A stretch of DNA of 64,000 nt, taken from positions 111,758 to 175,757 of the forward strand of contig NMRA01000090.1 in assembly GCA_002633005.1 (NCBI GenBank), given 5' to 3'. This stretch comes from Phoronis australis (lineage: Eukaryota > Phoronida > Phoronidae). The translations under genes were made by a program, and so were the position numbers. Of this stretch, positions 45,101 through 52,640 are shown piece by piece. The stretch's first letter is position 1. Every line of letters begins with the position of its first letter. Below the pieces are notes generated by a model. It made no database searches. It worked only from the letters and a program-made list of their open reading frames with translations, and was not told the origin of the DNA.

Positions 45101-47162
45101 TACATGGCGATCAGTGTTCTGGTGGATAGAAAAAAATGATCTATATAGTACTAAAAGTAAGGCTGAATAAAACATGATTTTTAAAACTGAGACAATGGCA
45201 TGAGATGTCAAAGTATTTTTCAGAGGGGAATAAAGCCTATGTTCAGCCAAACAATCGAGGCACTGGAGGCCTCCCTCTTACAGTACTTTAAAAGCCCACT
45301 GATGAACGAGGTTGCTGAAAACACCCACTACCTCTTTTTGAAACAGCCTTCTTGGGAAAAAATTTGGGAAATCCTAGGTATGCAATACCTAAGGCATCCT
45401 ATTACAGGGCGGCCAACATAATTTCAGTTAAGTCACACTCAAACAAAAAGTGACATTAAAAGCTGCTCAACTTTTCATGTATTGCAGTCTGCAGGCAATC
45501 TTTGTATTTTGTTGATTTTCGACTTAATCCGCTGTTGCAGGTGTTACTATACAAGTGACACATGGTGGATTGCATTCCCCATTTTCTAAAAGTAACCTAA
45601 TTCTTTTGAGCATTTGTCTCCAACATTTTGCAACCTCAATATCTTGATAGATTTTTCACAAAGCAGAAGATATCTCACAACGCAAAATCAAGAAAAATGT
45701 GTTTTTAATTGTCAGTCATTCAGAGAATAACATCAACTGACTAATCAGAAGGGAAGCACAACATACATGCAAATAGCAATACGCAACTCCACATAACTCA
45801 ACAGTTGAACTTTGCAACAGAGATTACAACAAACACATCAGGCGTCACATGAATCCTCTCATCATGGTTAATCCAAAAATGTATTACTTTTACCAAGTGG
45901 TCCCTTCTTATTCATAAATTCAGTTTTTCCAAGGCGTTCTTTGCAATGCAGATTTAGGGAGGCAGCCATCTTTAAAACTGTGACGCTTCTCAGCAGGAAA
46001 AATGACTAATTGTTAACTCTGACTGAAGTAGGTTCGATGCAGAATGCGTTTCTGTATTTTACTTTTTGTCCCTGAGACGACACATGTCCACCATAACACG
46101 AGCTGAAATATGTCCCCGAAGAGTCAAGTGTTTAAGAAGACAACATTCGTTCACGAGAACACGCACTCTCTCACCATAAATCCAGTGTTTTTCAGGACGA
46201 CATTTGCCCTTGAGAACACGCACTCTTTTTTCTAACGGAGAAGTTTTAAAGAGGCACCCCTTTAAGTGACTATTATTCTTTTCTACTCAGAGATTCCCTT
46301 ATATACCACCCATGATCTTCAATACACTAGACAATTTTTGGGTCGTCAAACACACATGTGATCGGTGTAGTTACCATTCCTGCAAAGAGGTGTCGCACTT
46401 TTATAATGGCTGTCACCTGAGATCAGCTTACAAGCAAATGAACACCTCAGAGAAACATTAAATGTATGAATAAGAAGATACCAATAGGTAGGACAAGAGG
46501 ATTCAGAAAAGAGTAATACCAAGGATGTATGTTAATGGAGTTGGATTGTAAACAATAACCTCAAAATGAGAACAGTCACGTTTTGGAAAGGGTGACCAAT
46601 ATCTTCAGTTATAGCACTTCCTTATTTGGTTTCTACCCGAGATGAGTTCCGCAGTGCAAGTTCTTCGTGGTCACATACCATCACACACTTGTTTCGAGAG
46701 TTGTAATCGTCAACATGTAATACAACACTCGCATACACTAGCAAACTGACAGCCATAAAAATAATCAGTCAGTGAGGCTGGAACCTTAAATGATGGAACG
46801 GAATTCACTATTTCCGTTCCATGAGTTAAGAATTCTCGCCACAAATGCTTCGCAAAGTTTCCTCTTTCAGCCCAACATGTGTGCAGTTCATTACAATTAC
46901 ATCACAGGTATCAACCCTGTCAAGAGCAGACTGACCTTGAATTGATGGGACGAGTTTCTGTCATAATACCTGAAAATATCAAAAATAACAACAATGTTAT
47001 CCAGTAAAATTGATGACGTGGAGAGATTTTTTCAAAATAAAAGCTTTTCCAATTATTGGCAAAAATGGCGGATTTATCAAATAGATTTTCATGCTACAGA
47101 GACGTTTGCAAAGACATTCACCCATCGTTGAGTCGTGGTTGTTTCCATGGATACATCACCAT
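30070..47162 (-). CDS. WAC: WAC, WW domain-containing adaptor with coiled coil (complete, 13 exons)
   Basis: Exons on the - strand, first to last: 47122-47162, 46936-46969, 44941-45118, 43511-43677, 41489-41619, 40477-40535, 39233-39520, 34891-35163, 33824-33886, 33037-33343, 31991-32171, 31058-31185, 30070-30124. They sum to 1905 bases, 634 codons plus TGA. Every intron is GT-AG and every phase agrees. The protein starts [14 protein letters not shown] (human WAC starts MVMYARKQQRLSDG). Then come an Arg/Ser/Asp-rich region, one WW domain (Trp152, Trp174, Pro177), an SR-like stretch, a long Ser/Pro/Gln-rich region, and a C-terminal helical part ending [17 protein letters not shown]. Human WAC recruits RNF20/RNF40 to RNA polymerase II for H2B monoubiquitination and also acts in autophagy and mTORC1 activation through the TTT-RUVBL complex. 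The same roles here are inference. Confidence 0.96.
30143..30175 (+). repeat. Short tandem repeat, 13-bp unit
   Basis: The unit ACAATACATTATC is present two and a half times just upstream (on the gene strand) of the last WAC exon, within the last intron. Confidence 0.85.
31058..31185 (-). CDS. WAC: WAC exon 12: C-terminal coiled coil
   Basis: Residues 575-616: [20 protein letters not shown], then [20 protein letters not shown] and EQ. The acceptor is TTTGTACAAG and the donor GTAAAT, phase 0 in and 2 out. It aligns with human WAC ASRLREEAHNMG...CTELKN.RS.VR..EI..TLREQR. It is a charged amphipathic helix. Confidence 0.94.
31520..31770. repeat. Dispersed repeat copy (pair with 34040-34290)
   Basis: Shared words in the same order in both copies: CTCAAACCTTATTC, AAATACCTTAT, GAGAAAAA, GCAGAATCA, TTACAGGGCTGTCA, CGAATCTCC, TTCCGTATGTAC/TTCGTATGTAC. 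Both copies lie in WAC introns in the same orientation. Confidence 0.7.
31991..32171 (-). CDS. WAC: WAC exon 11
   Basis: Residues 515-574, beginning [20 protein letters not shown] and ending [20 protein letters not shown] then EKQ. The acceptor is CTCTGGACTTAG and the donor GTTGGT, phase 2 in and 0 out. The final block is the WAC signature corresponding to human [20 protein letters not shown] followed by EKQ. Confidence 0.95.
32634..32973. repeat. Tandem duplication, unit about 169 bp
   Basis: Unit 1 is 32634-32802 and unit 2 is 32803-32973. Both start CCAATAACAAGCC, share TATTCTATGTGTGGTGT and CATTCACCAGTCTTATTT, and end ACTACACTGCCAAAAGCA. Identity looks like about 85-90 percent. It lies in a WAC intron. 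Confidence 0.9.
33037..33343 (-). CDS. WAC: WAC exon 10: Ser/Pro/Gln-rich region
   Basis: Residues 413-513, for example [20 protein letters not shown] and [13 protein letters not shown]. The acceptor is CTCCATCTAG and the donor GTATGT, phase 1 in and 2 out. This low-complexity region corresponds to the Ser/Thr/Pro-rich part of WAC before its C-terminal helix. Many SP and TP pairs suggest phosphorylation, but this is inference. Confidence 0.92.
33824..33886 (-). CDS. WAC: WAC exon 9
   Basis: Residues 392-411: [20 protein letters not shown]. The acceptor is TTGTTTGCAG and the donor GTGAGT, phase 1 on both sides. Because the exon is 63 bp with equal phases, skipping it would keep frame. Confidence 0.88.
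34040..34290. repeat. Dispersed repeat copy (pair with 31520-31770)
   Basis: Same landmark words as the copy at 31520-31770. It lies in the intron between WAC exons 9 and 8. Confidence 0.7.
34712..34730 (+). repeat. Poly(C) run with an ambiguous base
   Basis: ACCCCC, then an N at 34717, then a run of C. The N marks unresolved length in the assembly. Confidence 0.95.
34891..35163 (-). CDS. WAC: WAC exon 8
   Basis: Residues 301-390, starting [20 protein letters not shown] and ending [14 protein letters not shown]. The acceptor is TTCTGATGCAG and the donor GTAAGC, phase 1 in and out. The later part ([18 protein letters not shown]) resembles the human stretch with DPNLLRQLLPALQ and NVDISKINEVL. 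The rest is Ser/Thr-rich. Confidence 0.92.
36105..36139. repeat. Perfect hairpin, 14-bp stem
   Basis: GTGACAGACGTACA at 36105-36118 pairs with TGTACGTCTGTCAC at 36126-36139 across a 7-base loop. A further TACATCTGTCACAC follows directly, a partial third copy of one arm. It lies in a WAC intron. Confidence 0.85.
36438..36535 (-). repeat. 98-bp dispersed repeat, inverted relative to 54991-55088
   Basis: On the - strand it carries TTCGTGAAACAATAGTATCC, then TTGGGAGGATCTGGATCGCC. The copy at 54991-55088 on the + strand differs at three positions by eye. That is far higher identity than other repeats in the window. Confidence 0.88.
36752..37315 (+). pseudogene. Unrecognised repeat-borne ORF with acidic tail (tentative CARD-like pattern)
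   Basis: An open frame of 172 codons ends at 37268-37270; it is the longest in the window. Its last 80 codons follow a good acceptor (TTTTTTTCTGCTGAG) and read [20 protein letters not shown], later [20 protein letters not shown], and end [13 protein letters not shown]. After the TAA the frame goes on as [14 protein letters not shown] and a second stop. A copy near 52500-52600 (- strand) reads [20 protein letters not shown] and onward without that first stop, so the TAA here looks like a nonsense change. The LL...L......W...F pattern recalls RIG-I-type CARDs, but this is only a resemblance. It lies in a WAC intron on the opposite strand. Confidence 0.35.
37271..37640 (+). repeat. Dispersed repeat with internal acidic GAY-rich tandem units
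   Basis: Two units share ATGA(C/T)GAA..., then TAACATTCATA(T/C)GA, then GTCA(G/T)AAATCAGTAAGAAAT, starting near 37290 and 37430. The same sequence occurs inverted at about 52140-52600 and in part at 60400-60560 and 61080-61330. It directly follows the acidic-tailed ORF and may be its 3' UTR. Confidence 0.7.
37641..37816 (+). mobile_element. LINE relic, C-terminal end of reverse-transcriptase ORF
   Basis: In one frame it reads VRARGRQR, a stop, then [20 protein letters not shown], then [17 protein letters not shown] and a stop at 37814. G(R)..[24 protein letters not shown] is the usual C-terminal ending of several non-LTR retrotransposon ORF2 proteins. The internal stop and a nearby frameshift show it is dead. 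It abuts the acidic repeat at about 37650, where other copies diverge. Confidence 0.75.
37817..39232. other. WAC intron, right part of the 35164-39232 intron
   Basis: No exon or transposon was recognised here. The region lies between the LINE relic and WAC exon 7. Confidence 0.4.
39233..39520 (-). CDS. WAC: WAC exon 7: Arg/Ser-rich region after the WW domain
   Basis: Residues 205-299, starting [20 protein letters not shown], then [20 protein letters not shown], and ending [11 protein letters not shown]. The acceptor is ACATCTTGCAG and the donor GTGAGT, phase 1 on both sides. The RS/RD-rich composition fits a nuclear speckle protein, as known for WAC. Confidence 0.92.
40477..40535 (-). CDS. 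WAC: WAC exon 6: short SR-like exon
   Basis: Residues 185-203: [19 protein letters not shown]. The acceptor is CTTCAACAG and the donor GTGAGT, phase 2 in and 1 out. [10 protein letters not shown] is a likely nuclear localisation or speckle-targeting stretch (inference). Confidence 0.9.
41489..41619 (-). CDS. WAC: WAC exon 5: WW domain
   Basis: Residues 141-183: [20 protein letters not shown], then [20 protein letters not shown]. The first Trp is residue 152, YYY 163-165, the second Trp 174 and the binding Pro 177. DWSEHIS.SGK.YYYNC.TEVS.WEKPKEW is nearly the same as in human WAC and is the main proof of identity. WW domains bind proline-rich or pSer-Pro peptides. The acceptor is TGCTCATCAG and the donor GTGAGT, phase 0 in and 2 out. 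Confidence 0.97.
41620..43510. other. WAC intron 4
   Basis: A 144-codon open frame on the + strand at 42389-42823 has no recognisable motif and an unlikely composition. CAGGGCTCGATTTGGAGACC near 42223 looks like part of a dispersed repeat. Otherwise nothing was recognised. Confidence 0.4.
43511..43677 (-). CDS. WAC: WAC exon 4
   Basis: Residues 86-140: [20 protein letters not shown], then [20 protein letters not shown], then [15 protein letters not shown]. The acceptor is CGTTTTCTAG and the donor GTCTGT, phase 1 in and 0 out. It is polar and Ser/Asn-rich, like the human region just before the WW domain. Confidence 0.9.
44941..45118 (-). CDS. WAC: WAC exon 3
   Basis: Residues 26-84: [20 protein letters not shown], then [20 protein letters not shown], then [19 protein letters not shown]. 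The acceptor is TCCACCAG and the donor GTAGGT, phase 0 in and 1 out. DPSPS matches the DPSPP segment of human WAC. Confidence 0.9.
45119..46935. other. WAC intron 2
   Basis: Two copies of a short repeat with GAGAACACGCACTCT lie near 46155 and 46212, a tandem pair about 57 bp apart. Nothing else was recognised. Confidence 0.45.
46936..46969 (-). CDS. WAC: WAC exon 2: small exon
   Basis: 34 bases: one base completes Gly14, then [11 protein letters not shown] (residues 15-25). The acceptor is GATATTTTCAG and the donor GTCAGT, phase 2 in and 0 out. YYDRNSSH resembles the KYSSKSHP part of human WAC. It was found by phase and splice signals as well as homology. Confidence 0.82.
47122..47162 (-). 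CDS. WAC: WAC exon 1: start codon and 13 codons
   Basis: ATG at 47162-47160, then [12 protein letters not shown] and the bases GG before a GTGAATG donor. Human WAC begins MVMYARKQQRLSDG, so the start is well supported. Phase 2 out fits exon 2. The exon lies inside a longer open frame on the opposite strand, which is a chance overlap. The 5' UTR and promoter must lie just to the right. Confidence 0.88.
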
Positions 47163-47910
47163 GAATGCATGTATTGAGGGAAAGGGATCTGAGACAATCA
47201 GACAAAATGTAAGTGCAAAATTTTGCGAATTTTGCCTGAATTTGAGCCAGCCTATCCTTGAACCGCAGCCATGACACATACGGGTTATTGACCTTTCCGG
47301 AAATATCCGAATAAATTTTTAAGAAAAACTTCCATACGTTATTAGAATTTTAAGTCATTTATTCTACTCAACGTGGAATTTTGTTGCTAAATGACGATAA
47401 ATGAAGTTTTGTTTCTAGAATACAATGATTTACTAAAAATAATGCATGTCACGAAACTGCGCTGCTGTTTGTTTAAGTCACGTGACCAAAACAGGCAAAA
47501 CAATGTGCACGCACGAAGTTCTCTCGCGTTCTGCAAGTTGAAGTGAAGAAATGTCATAGCGGAAATTTTTGTTCATAGAAGGTATTTAACTGTATGGCTG
47601 ACGTTGTTACATGAAATAGTTCCTGGTACTTAACAATCTAATTCAAATAAGACAAAGTTTAAACTTCGATCGCATACCTAGTCTACTCTCGTGCCGACTG
47701 GCTGTGAGCGGCTCACAGTGTGAGCCGGTCCGCCAGGCAGTAAGCAGTAAGTAAGGCAGTATTAAACCATCCGGAGGATAAAACTGGTATTATATATAGT
47801 GTATTGGGGACGATCAGAAGCTCAGGACGCCTATGGCTAGGTCCAACAACAAGTAATGAAACACAGACACAGTCAGTTACAACAAGGAGTGTTGTATACT
47901 AGGACTAGGA
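47163..47910 (-). promoter_or_regulatory. Presumed WAC 5' UTR and promoter region
   Basis: This follows from the position of the WAC start codon. The region has ATCACGTGAC-like text (GTCACGTGACC at 47478-47488), an E-box or USF-type palindrome, and more CpG than its surroundings near 47500-47740. GTGAGCGGCTCACAGTGTGAGCCG near 47703 is an imperfect inverted repeat. No TATA box is evident. The transcription start is not known. Confidence 0.4.
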
Positions 47911-49385
47911 GTAGGGAGGACAACGTTTTTTAAATTTTTTTTACAATACCCATGTGTCATACATTTTTGAAAAGCCCTTGGTGTAAGAAATGAAATGGTG
48001 CAAAAATCAGAAAAATTGGATGAGCGGTTGACGAGAAAATGGCCGTTGAAGTGCGACGTTTATGCGCAAAATATCTGCCTTTTTACATAATTTCGTAAAA
48101 AATAAAAGAATACACATGTGCTGCATATAAAAAGATTCGACTCATTGAGACAAACATGGTGGTGTGTATTATATAAAATTTGGATCGATTTCTACAGAGA
48201 TATTGCTGTTTAAGTGTGTTGTTATAGCATATAGAACAGGCTCATCGTGTTTGATGAAAACAATGGATTACACAGCTTAAAAGGTAAAGAGCAAAGACAC
48301 CACATCAGCTCAGAAATAAATACATCTGAGCTAGGAGGAAATTTCACATCAAATCACAAGATCACATTGGTGGATTTGGGGGGGGCAAGGGGGCCTAGCT
48401 GGCCCGTGGCCCTCCTAAAACTTCATTTGGCAGTTTGAGGCTGCAAATATCTTACGGGTAAAATCCTGCATAATATTCTGCCCTGCCCCCCCCCTCCTAT
48501 CTAAAAATCCTAGATCTGCCCCTGAATACTACTACATGGGCAACACATCATTGCCTGACAGTGACAGGGGGTTGGGGGAGGCTATAGCTCCCCCACTTCA
48601 GTGCTGGATGCTACCCATGTACTATTAGATCGTATCATGGCAAAAAACATCAAAAAGTAGACAAAAGACCATTTGGGAAAACAAATCACTCTTAACATGA
48701 AGGATTTCATCATTTACGCAACAAAAACTTTGTAACAACTTTATTTCGAACGGTGAAGTTGCTATGCCATTGAACTTCAACGTAGCCGCTGGTGGCGCTG
48801 ACATGCGGCGACTTAGTGAACTAACGACTGCTGTTTGAAAAGTGCCAATGCGCAGCAGTTTGACAGAATTTCTGAAAATGAAATAATTACCAATTAAAAG
48901 AGTGATAAATTCCTCATCTAAAAATCGGGGGGGCATATTGCGCAACTGGAAAAACATCAATCTCCCGATCGACCAAAATTAGGCCTTCCGGACGATCGAA
49001 AACTCGGCATGAAAACTTGGCCTTGACTTCGAGAAAACAACTTGAGGAGATGCGCACGCATCTAAACTACATCCTGTCCAAATTTCATGTTTGTATTTGA
49101 GAGTATAGTGCTCTTTTGGATAGGAGGAACAAGAGGTACTTTTTCGAAAGTTGATCGCATGGCGGAAAATCGTGCGCTAAAAAAAGCTTACAAAAAATGA
49201 TTTATCAGCGATAATTTGAGACAAAAAGATTACAAACTTACAAATAAAGACTAAGGTAACGATTTATAACACAAAATTGTCTTATAGTTAACTTTGAAGT
49301 CTGAAATCGGGTAATTTACCGACGTGGGTTTTACACGGAGGCAGATATGGAGCACCGTGACCTACTTTTTGATTGTCCTCCCTAC
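47911..49385. mobile_element. 1475-bp DNA element with 13-bp inverted ends and 5-bp duplication
   Basis: GTAGGGAGGACAA at 47911-47923 is the exact inverse of TTGTCCTCCCTAC at 49373-49385. TAGGA stands directly outside on both sides (47906-47910 and 49386-49390), a clean target-site duplication. No transposase frame was recognised inside. C-rich and G-rich blocks near 48375 and 48483 flank an A/T-rich middle. It is probably non-autonomous. The superfamily is not assigned. Confidence 0.75.
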
Positions 49386-49424
49386 TAGGAGAGTTTGTCA
49401 GTTCACTGTTTTTGCTACTACTAG

Positions 49425-49552
49425 CGCCGCCAAGTGGTGAATAGGCAACGGTCAAGTAGGAAGCGCATATTTTGCAGTGTCATAAATGGCACTGTTACAT
49501 CCACGAAAACCCCAGACGTGTCATGTTTTACGTTTCCTAAAGATCCAGAAAG
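49425..49552 (+). pseudogene. Degenerate THAP-domain-like exon
   Basis: An open frame from after CTACTAG to a GTAAGG donor reads RKRIFCSVINGTVTSTKTPD, then VSCFTFPKDPER. The FPKDPER block with a preceding TPDVS is typical of THAP zinc fingers. The expected second cysteine (INC in many THAPs) is Gly here and no initiator Met precedes. It could be a remnant of a THAP-type transposase gene or a broken cellular THAP gene. No following exon was found. Confidence 0.5.
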
Positions 49553-49623
49553 GTAAGGCAATTGTTGTAGATGTGCTTCCGGTGAGTTATATGAGCCCCT
49601 GTTAGCTACTCGCTAACGGGCAA

Positions 49624-49697
49624 TTGCCTATTAGCTGAATGGTTAGCACGCTTGCCGGTTTTATGGGGGTCGCGGGTTCGATCCCCGAGTCGGGTAA
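49624..49697 (+). repeat. tRNA-derived sequence (SINE head or tRNA pseudogene)
   Basis: TAGCTGAATGGTTAGC fits an A box and D arm. GGTTCGATCCC is a perfect B box. The T arm pairs CGCGG with CCCCG at four of five positions. The anticodon arm does not fold properly and the acceptor stem is imperfect, so a working tRNA is unlikely. Confidence 0.6.
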
Positions 49698-50639
49698 TCT
49701 CGGCTATTACTACACAATTAAAGTCTTTATTTATGAAAAGAGCATGTGCATTAATTGAAAAATAAAAAGTTCGGTCAGTGTGACTGGGTTGGGAAAAAAG
49801 AAAGTATTTGGCTAATAACTTGAAAATGGCTAAAAGTTTTCAGATGCTTTAGCCATTTTGGCAAATAGAATATGATACATTGTCTTTCATTTTGTGTGTT
49901 CTGTTCATGGTTGGAAGACAAGTCGCAGTCCTGGTGCCGCTGTCGTCTGCAGTGTAGGCTACTGCTCAGGCTACGCTCTGTCTTCTGCAGATACTTTGTC
50001 GTCAATGTACGTGTACTAAAATTATATATGAGCGAGCATCAGAATGGAATACATTGTTGTGGTAGTGATAAACTGTCGTCGGCATTTTTTCACTCAGGGT
50101 GCAAATTTAGATTTTTTTATGTTATGCAATCATATTGACAGAATTCCTTCACCTTTGGCATATATTTGTATGATGATCTTGTTTTAGCACTGGTACTTAT
50201 GACATTTACGCATTTTAAAGTATGAAAAAATGTTAATTATGGCCAGAGTAATCCTTGATATAGCTGAAAATAGCCAGAAATCCATTGTTATTTTGTTTCA
50301 CTGAAACATTACATGTTTTTAATACACATGGCATTTAATTAAATCACACATTTAATTGAAATTTAATATTTTTCATGATTCTAACATGTATTTCTTGTTT
50401 GTATTTAGAAAATTGCAGGGATCTGAAAAGTCAAACACAATTTTCAGACACACATGCAAAATGATGTCAGTGTTATGCAAAACAAGTAAATTTGCATGTG
50501 TTCCTTCTCTTACAGCCATGGCTGAAAAAGAAAACCATTACTAGTGTTTTAAACTGTGTTTTTTAATGGAAATTTGAGCTAGAAACCACATATTTGAACA
50601 AGATGTCCTAGTGATTGGATTCCTCAACCAAATAATATC

Positions 50640-51520
50640 AGTCACCTAAGAAAAACTGTGTATTCTCCGTAGCCATGTCTAAATTCCATTAAATTCTTCC
50701 ATTAATAAAAGATTTTTGATACAGCACATTGAGAATCTTGAAGCTATTTTTGGCCCACAAAAAATATTAGACCAAGCCCTGGATTTGAATTGATCATAAG
50801 CAAAAATAATGTCTTTCGTATTCTCCATAGCAGCCTGTATTCTCCGTAGCCCCCAACTTTGAATTGTTGGTACATGGTTTGAAAAAAACTTGTATGTAGG
50901 TACATGTACTGAGGAAATGGGAACGAATAATCTCTCCAAGACAAGAACAATTGAAAAAATATTTTTGAGTGGGATTTGAGGCAAGTGTAGCTAAAATTAC
51001 TTTTTCAGTTTAAACTCATTATTAATAAAACATGGATGTTCTTTGGTCTTTCAGAAGTGTTGGTATTAACAAGCAAATGAATTCTATTGCATTGCCCAAG
51101 TGTTCATCCACTTATAAACAGGTATCTGCATATTTCGTATTCTCCGTAGACCCCTCCATGACCTCTGTGTTGTGTGAGATTTATGCATTCAATGTTTTCC
51201 TGATGATGAAAAGTATTTCTGTATTTCTTTGAGGGTAGTTGATGGAAGTAGGCATCCCATTGATGGTGATGTGACTCTGATGATAGTTAAGAGCTGAGTA
51301 TGTCCTAATTTCCATTATGTTATATTTTTGTATTTACACAAATGTGAAGAAAATTAAGACCGTATTATCTCCCTTTTTCTAAACACAACTGTTTTTGTAA
51401 TTCAGAAGTAGTAGTATTGACAAGTAAATGAATTCCACTGAATTGCTCCAGTATTTTTCTTCCCACAAATAGTTATCGTAGCATTTTGTGTTCTCCATAG
51501 CCCCTCACTGACATCCACAA
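50640..51520 (+). repeat. Tandem repeat, unit about 345 bp, with TATTCTCC(G/A)TAGC motif
   Basis: The motif GTATTCTCCGTAGCC and variants occur near 50659, 50817, 50838, 51138 and 51488. Longer similarity exists between 51040-51180 and 51390-51520 (CAGAAGT, then GTA.TA, ACAAG.AAATGAATTC, TCTCC.TAG.CCC). The unit has no recognised relation to a known element. Confidence 0.65.
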
Positions 51521-51544
51521 AATTTACATGTAGCCTCTAAGTTC

Positions 51545-52640
51545 CGGAAGTCCTGGAAGGCCATTGTATTTCGTCATGATCGGATCCAAGATGGCCGACT
51601 TGGCCGCCATTTTGTTTTCAATTTCTGATTCAGATGCTCATAGAGTCCGTACGTTTGTATGCACATGGCTAAAAATCGGCACATTTATTTTATTACGCGT
51701 CTGCTACAGATGTGCTGAATTTTTTTACTTCCAACCAAAGATGGCGGAAATATCGGCACCTTGATTTCAGGCTAATAACGTTTTCTCTTGTAGAGGAGGC
51801 ATTATAACACCAATGGCTCCGAAATTTTCCGGTATCAGTTTTCTATGACAGGCTGTTATTTAGTGCTGAAGAACCGAAAGTTGCTTTCAAGATGGCGGAT
51901 TTGGCGCATGTTGACCTATTTTCAGTCGTGCTGGGGTGCCATTTTAAATGGAAAAGGAAAATGACGTGATTTTTTTTTCACGTGGATTCTCTGAGGTATA
52001 CTCTTTCAAATGTTTAGAGGCAATTTTTTTCAGACTTGCTGTTTTTGAGTTAATTGATATTGAATTTCAAAAAAAACACTAAATTTCTTTTTTTCGAAGA
52101 GTATATGGAAATTTGCTAAACTATCTAATTGGATAGAACTTTGGACGGGCTTTCAGAAGATATTTTCCATTTTTCGCTAGGATGTCTACTTTTCGAATTA
52201 TTCGAGATTTTCTGATAGCGCTGTTCCTTTGTTGAGTGCTTTTGCTGCATTGATGTTGGTTTAGCTTCTATTGAACAAGATTGTAGCTTATTTGTTACTG
52301 ATTTATGACATTTAAGTTCGTCTTATGAATGTTATGATGTTGTTCATCATCGCCACCATCATCATAATATTCGTCATCTTTGTCGTCATCTTCGTCGTCC
52401 TCTCCGTCTTCGTCTTTTCAATTAATTTTGCCAAGAGTCGCTCGGGACTGTAGCCTATTACTGATTTCTGACCTCTACGTTCGTCACATGAATGTTATCA
52501 TTACTTGTATTGTTCATCGTCGCCACCATCGTTGTCATATTCATCATCATCTCTATCGTAGTCATTTCTGTTAATTTCGCTAAGTTTCACTCCTCGGAGG
52601 GCTTTCAGTTGAATTTTGCTGGTTTGTTCAGTAAGTTGGT
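51545..52640 (-). repeat. Dispersed repeat with YY1-like motifs and acidic tail units (copy A)
   Basis: The left half has AAGATGGCCGAC, GGCCGCCATTTTG, AAAGATGGCGG and AAGATGGCGGAT. The right half has TCGAATTATTCGAGATTTTC, TTGATGTTGGTTTAGCTTCT and two ATGAATGTTAT..T units. Read on the - strand, the right end encodes [13 protein letters not shown] and an acidic tail ending DDEQYK and a stop. The same modules occur at 37.2-37.65 kb (+) and 59.8-61.35 kb. Confidence 0.7.

Noticed and set aside
47056-47274. Open frame on the + strand starting [10 protein letters not shown] with a GTAAGT donor, looking like a first exon
   Set aside because: The opposite strand at 47122-47162 codes the WAC start with matching phase and homology. 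No further + strand exon was found.
49624-49697. Functional tRNA gene
   Set aside because: A and B boxes are good, but the anticodon arm and acceptor stem do not fold properly.
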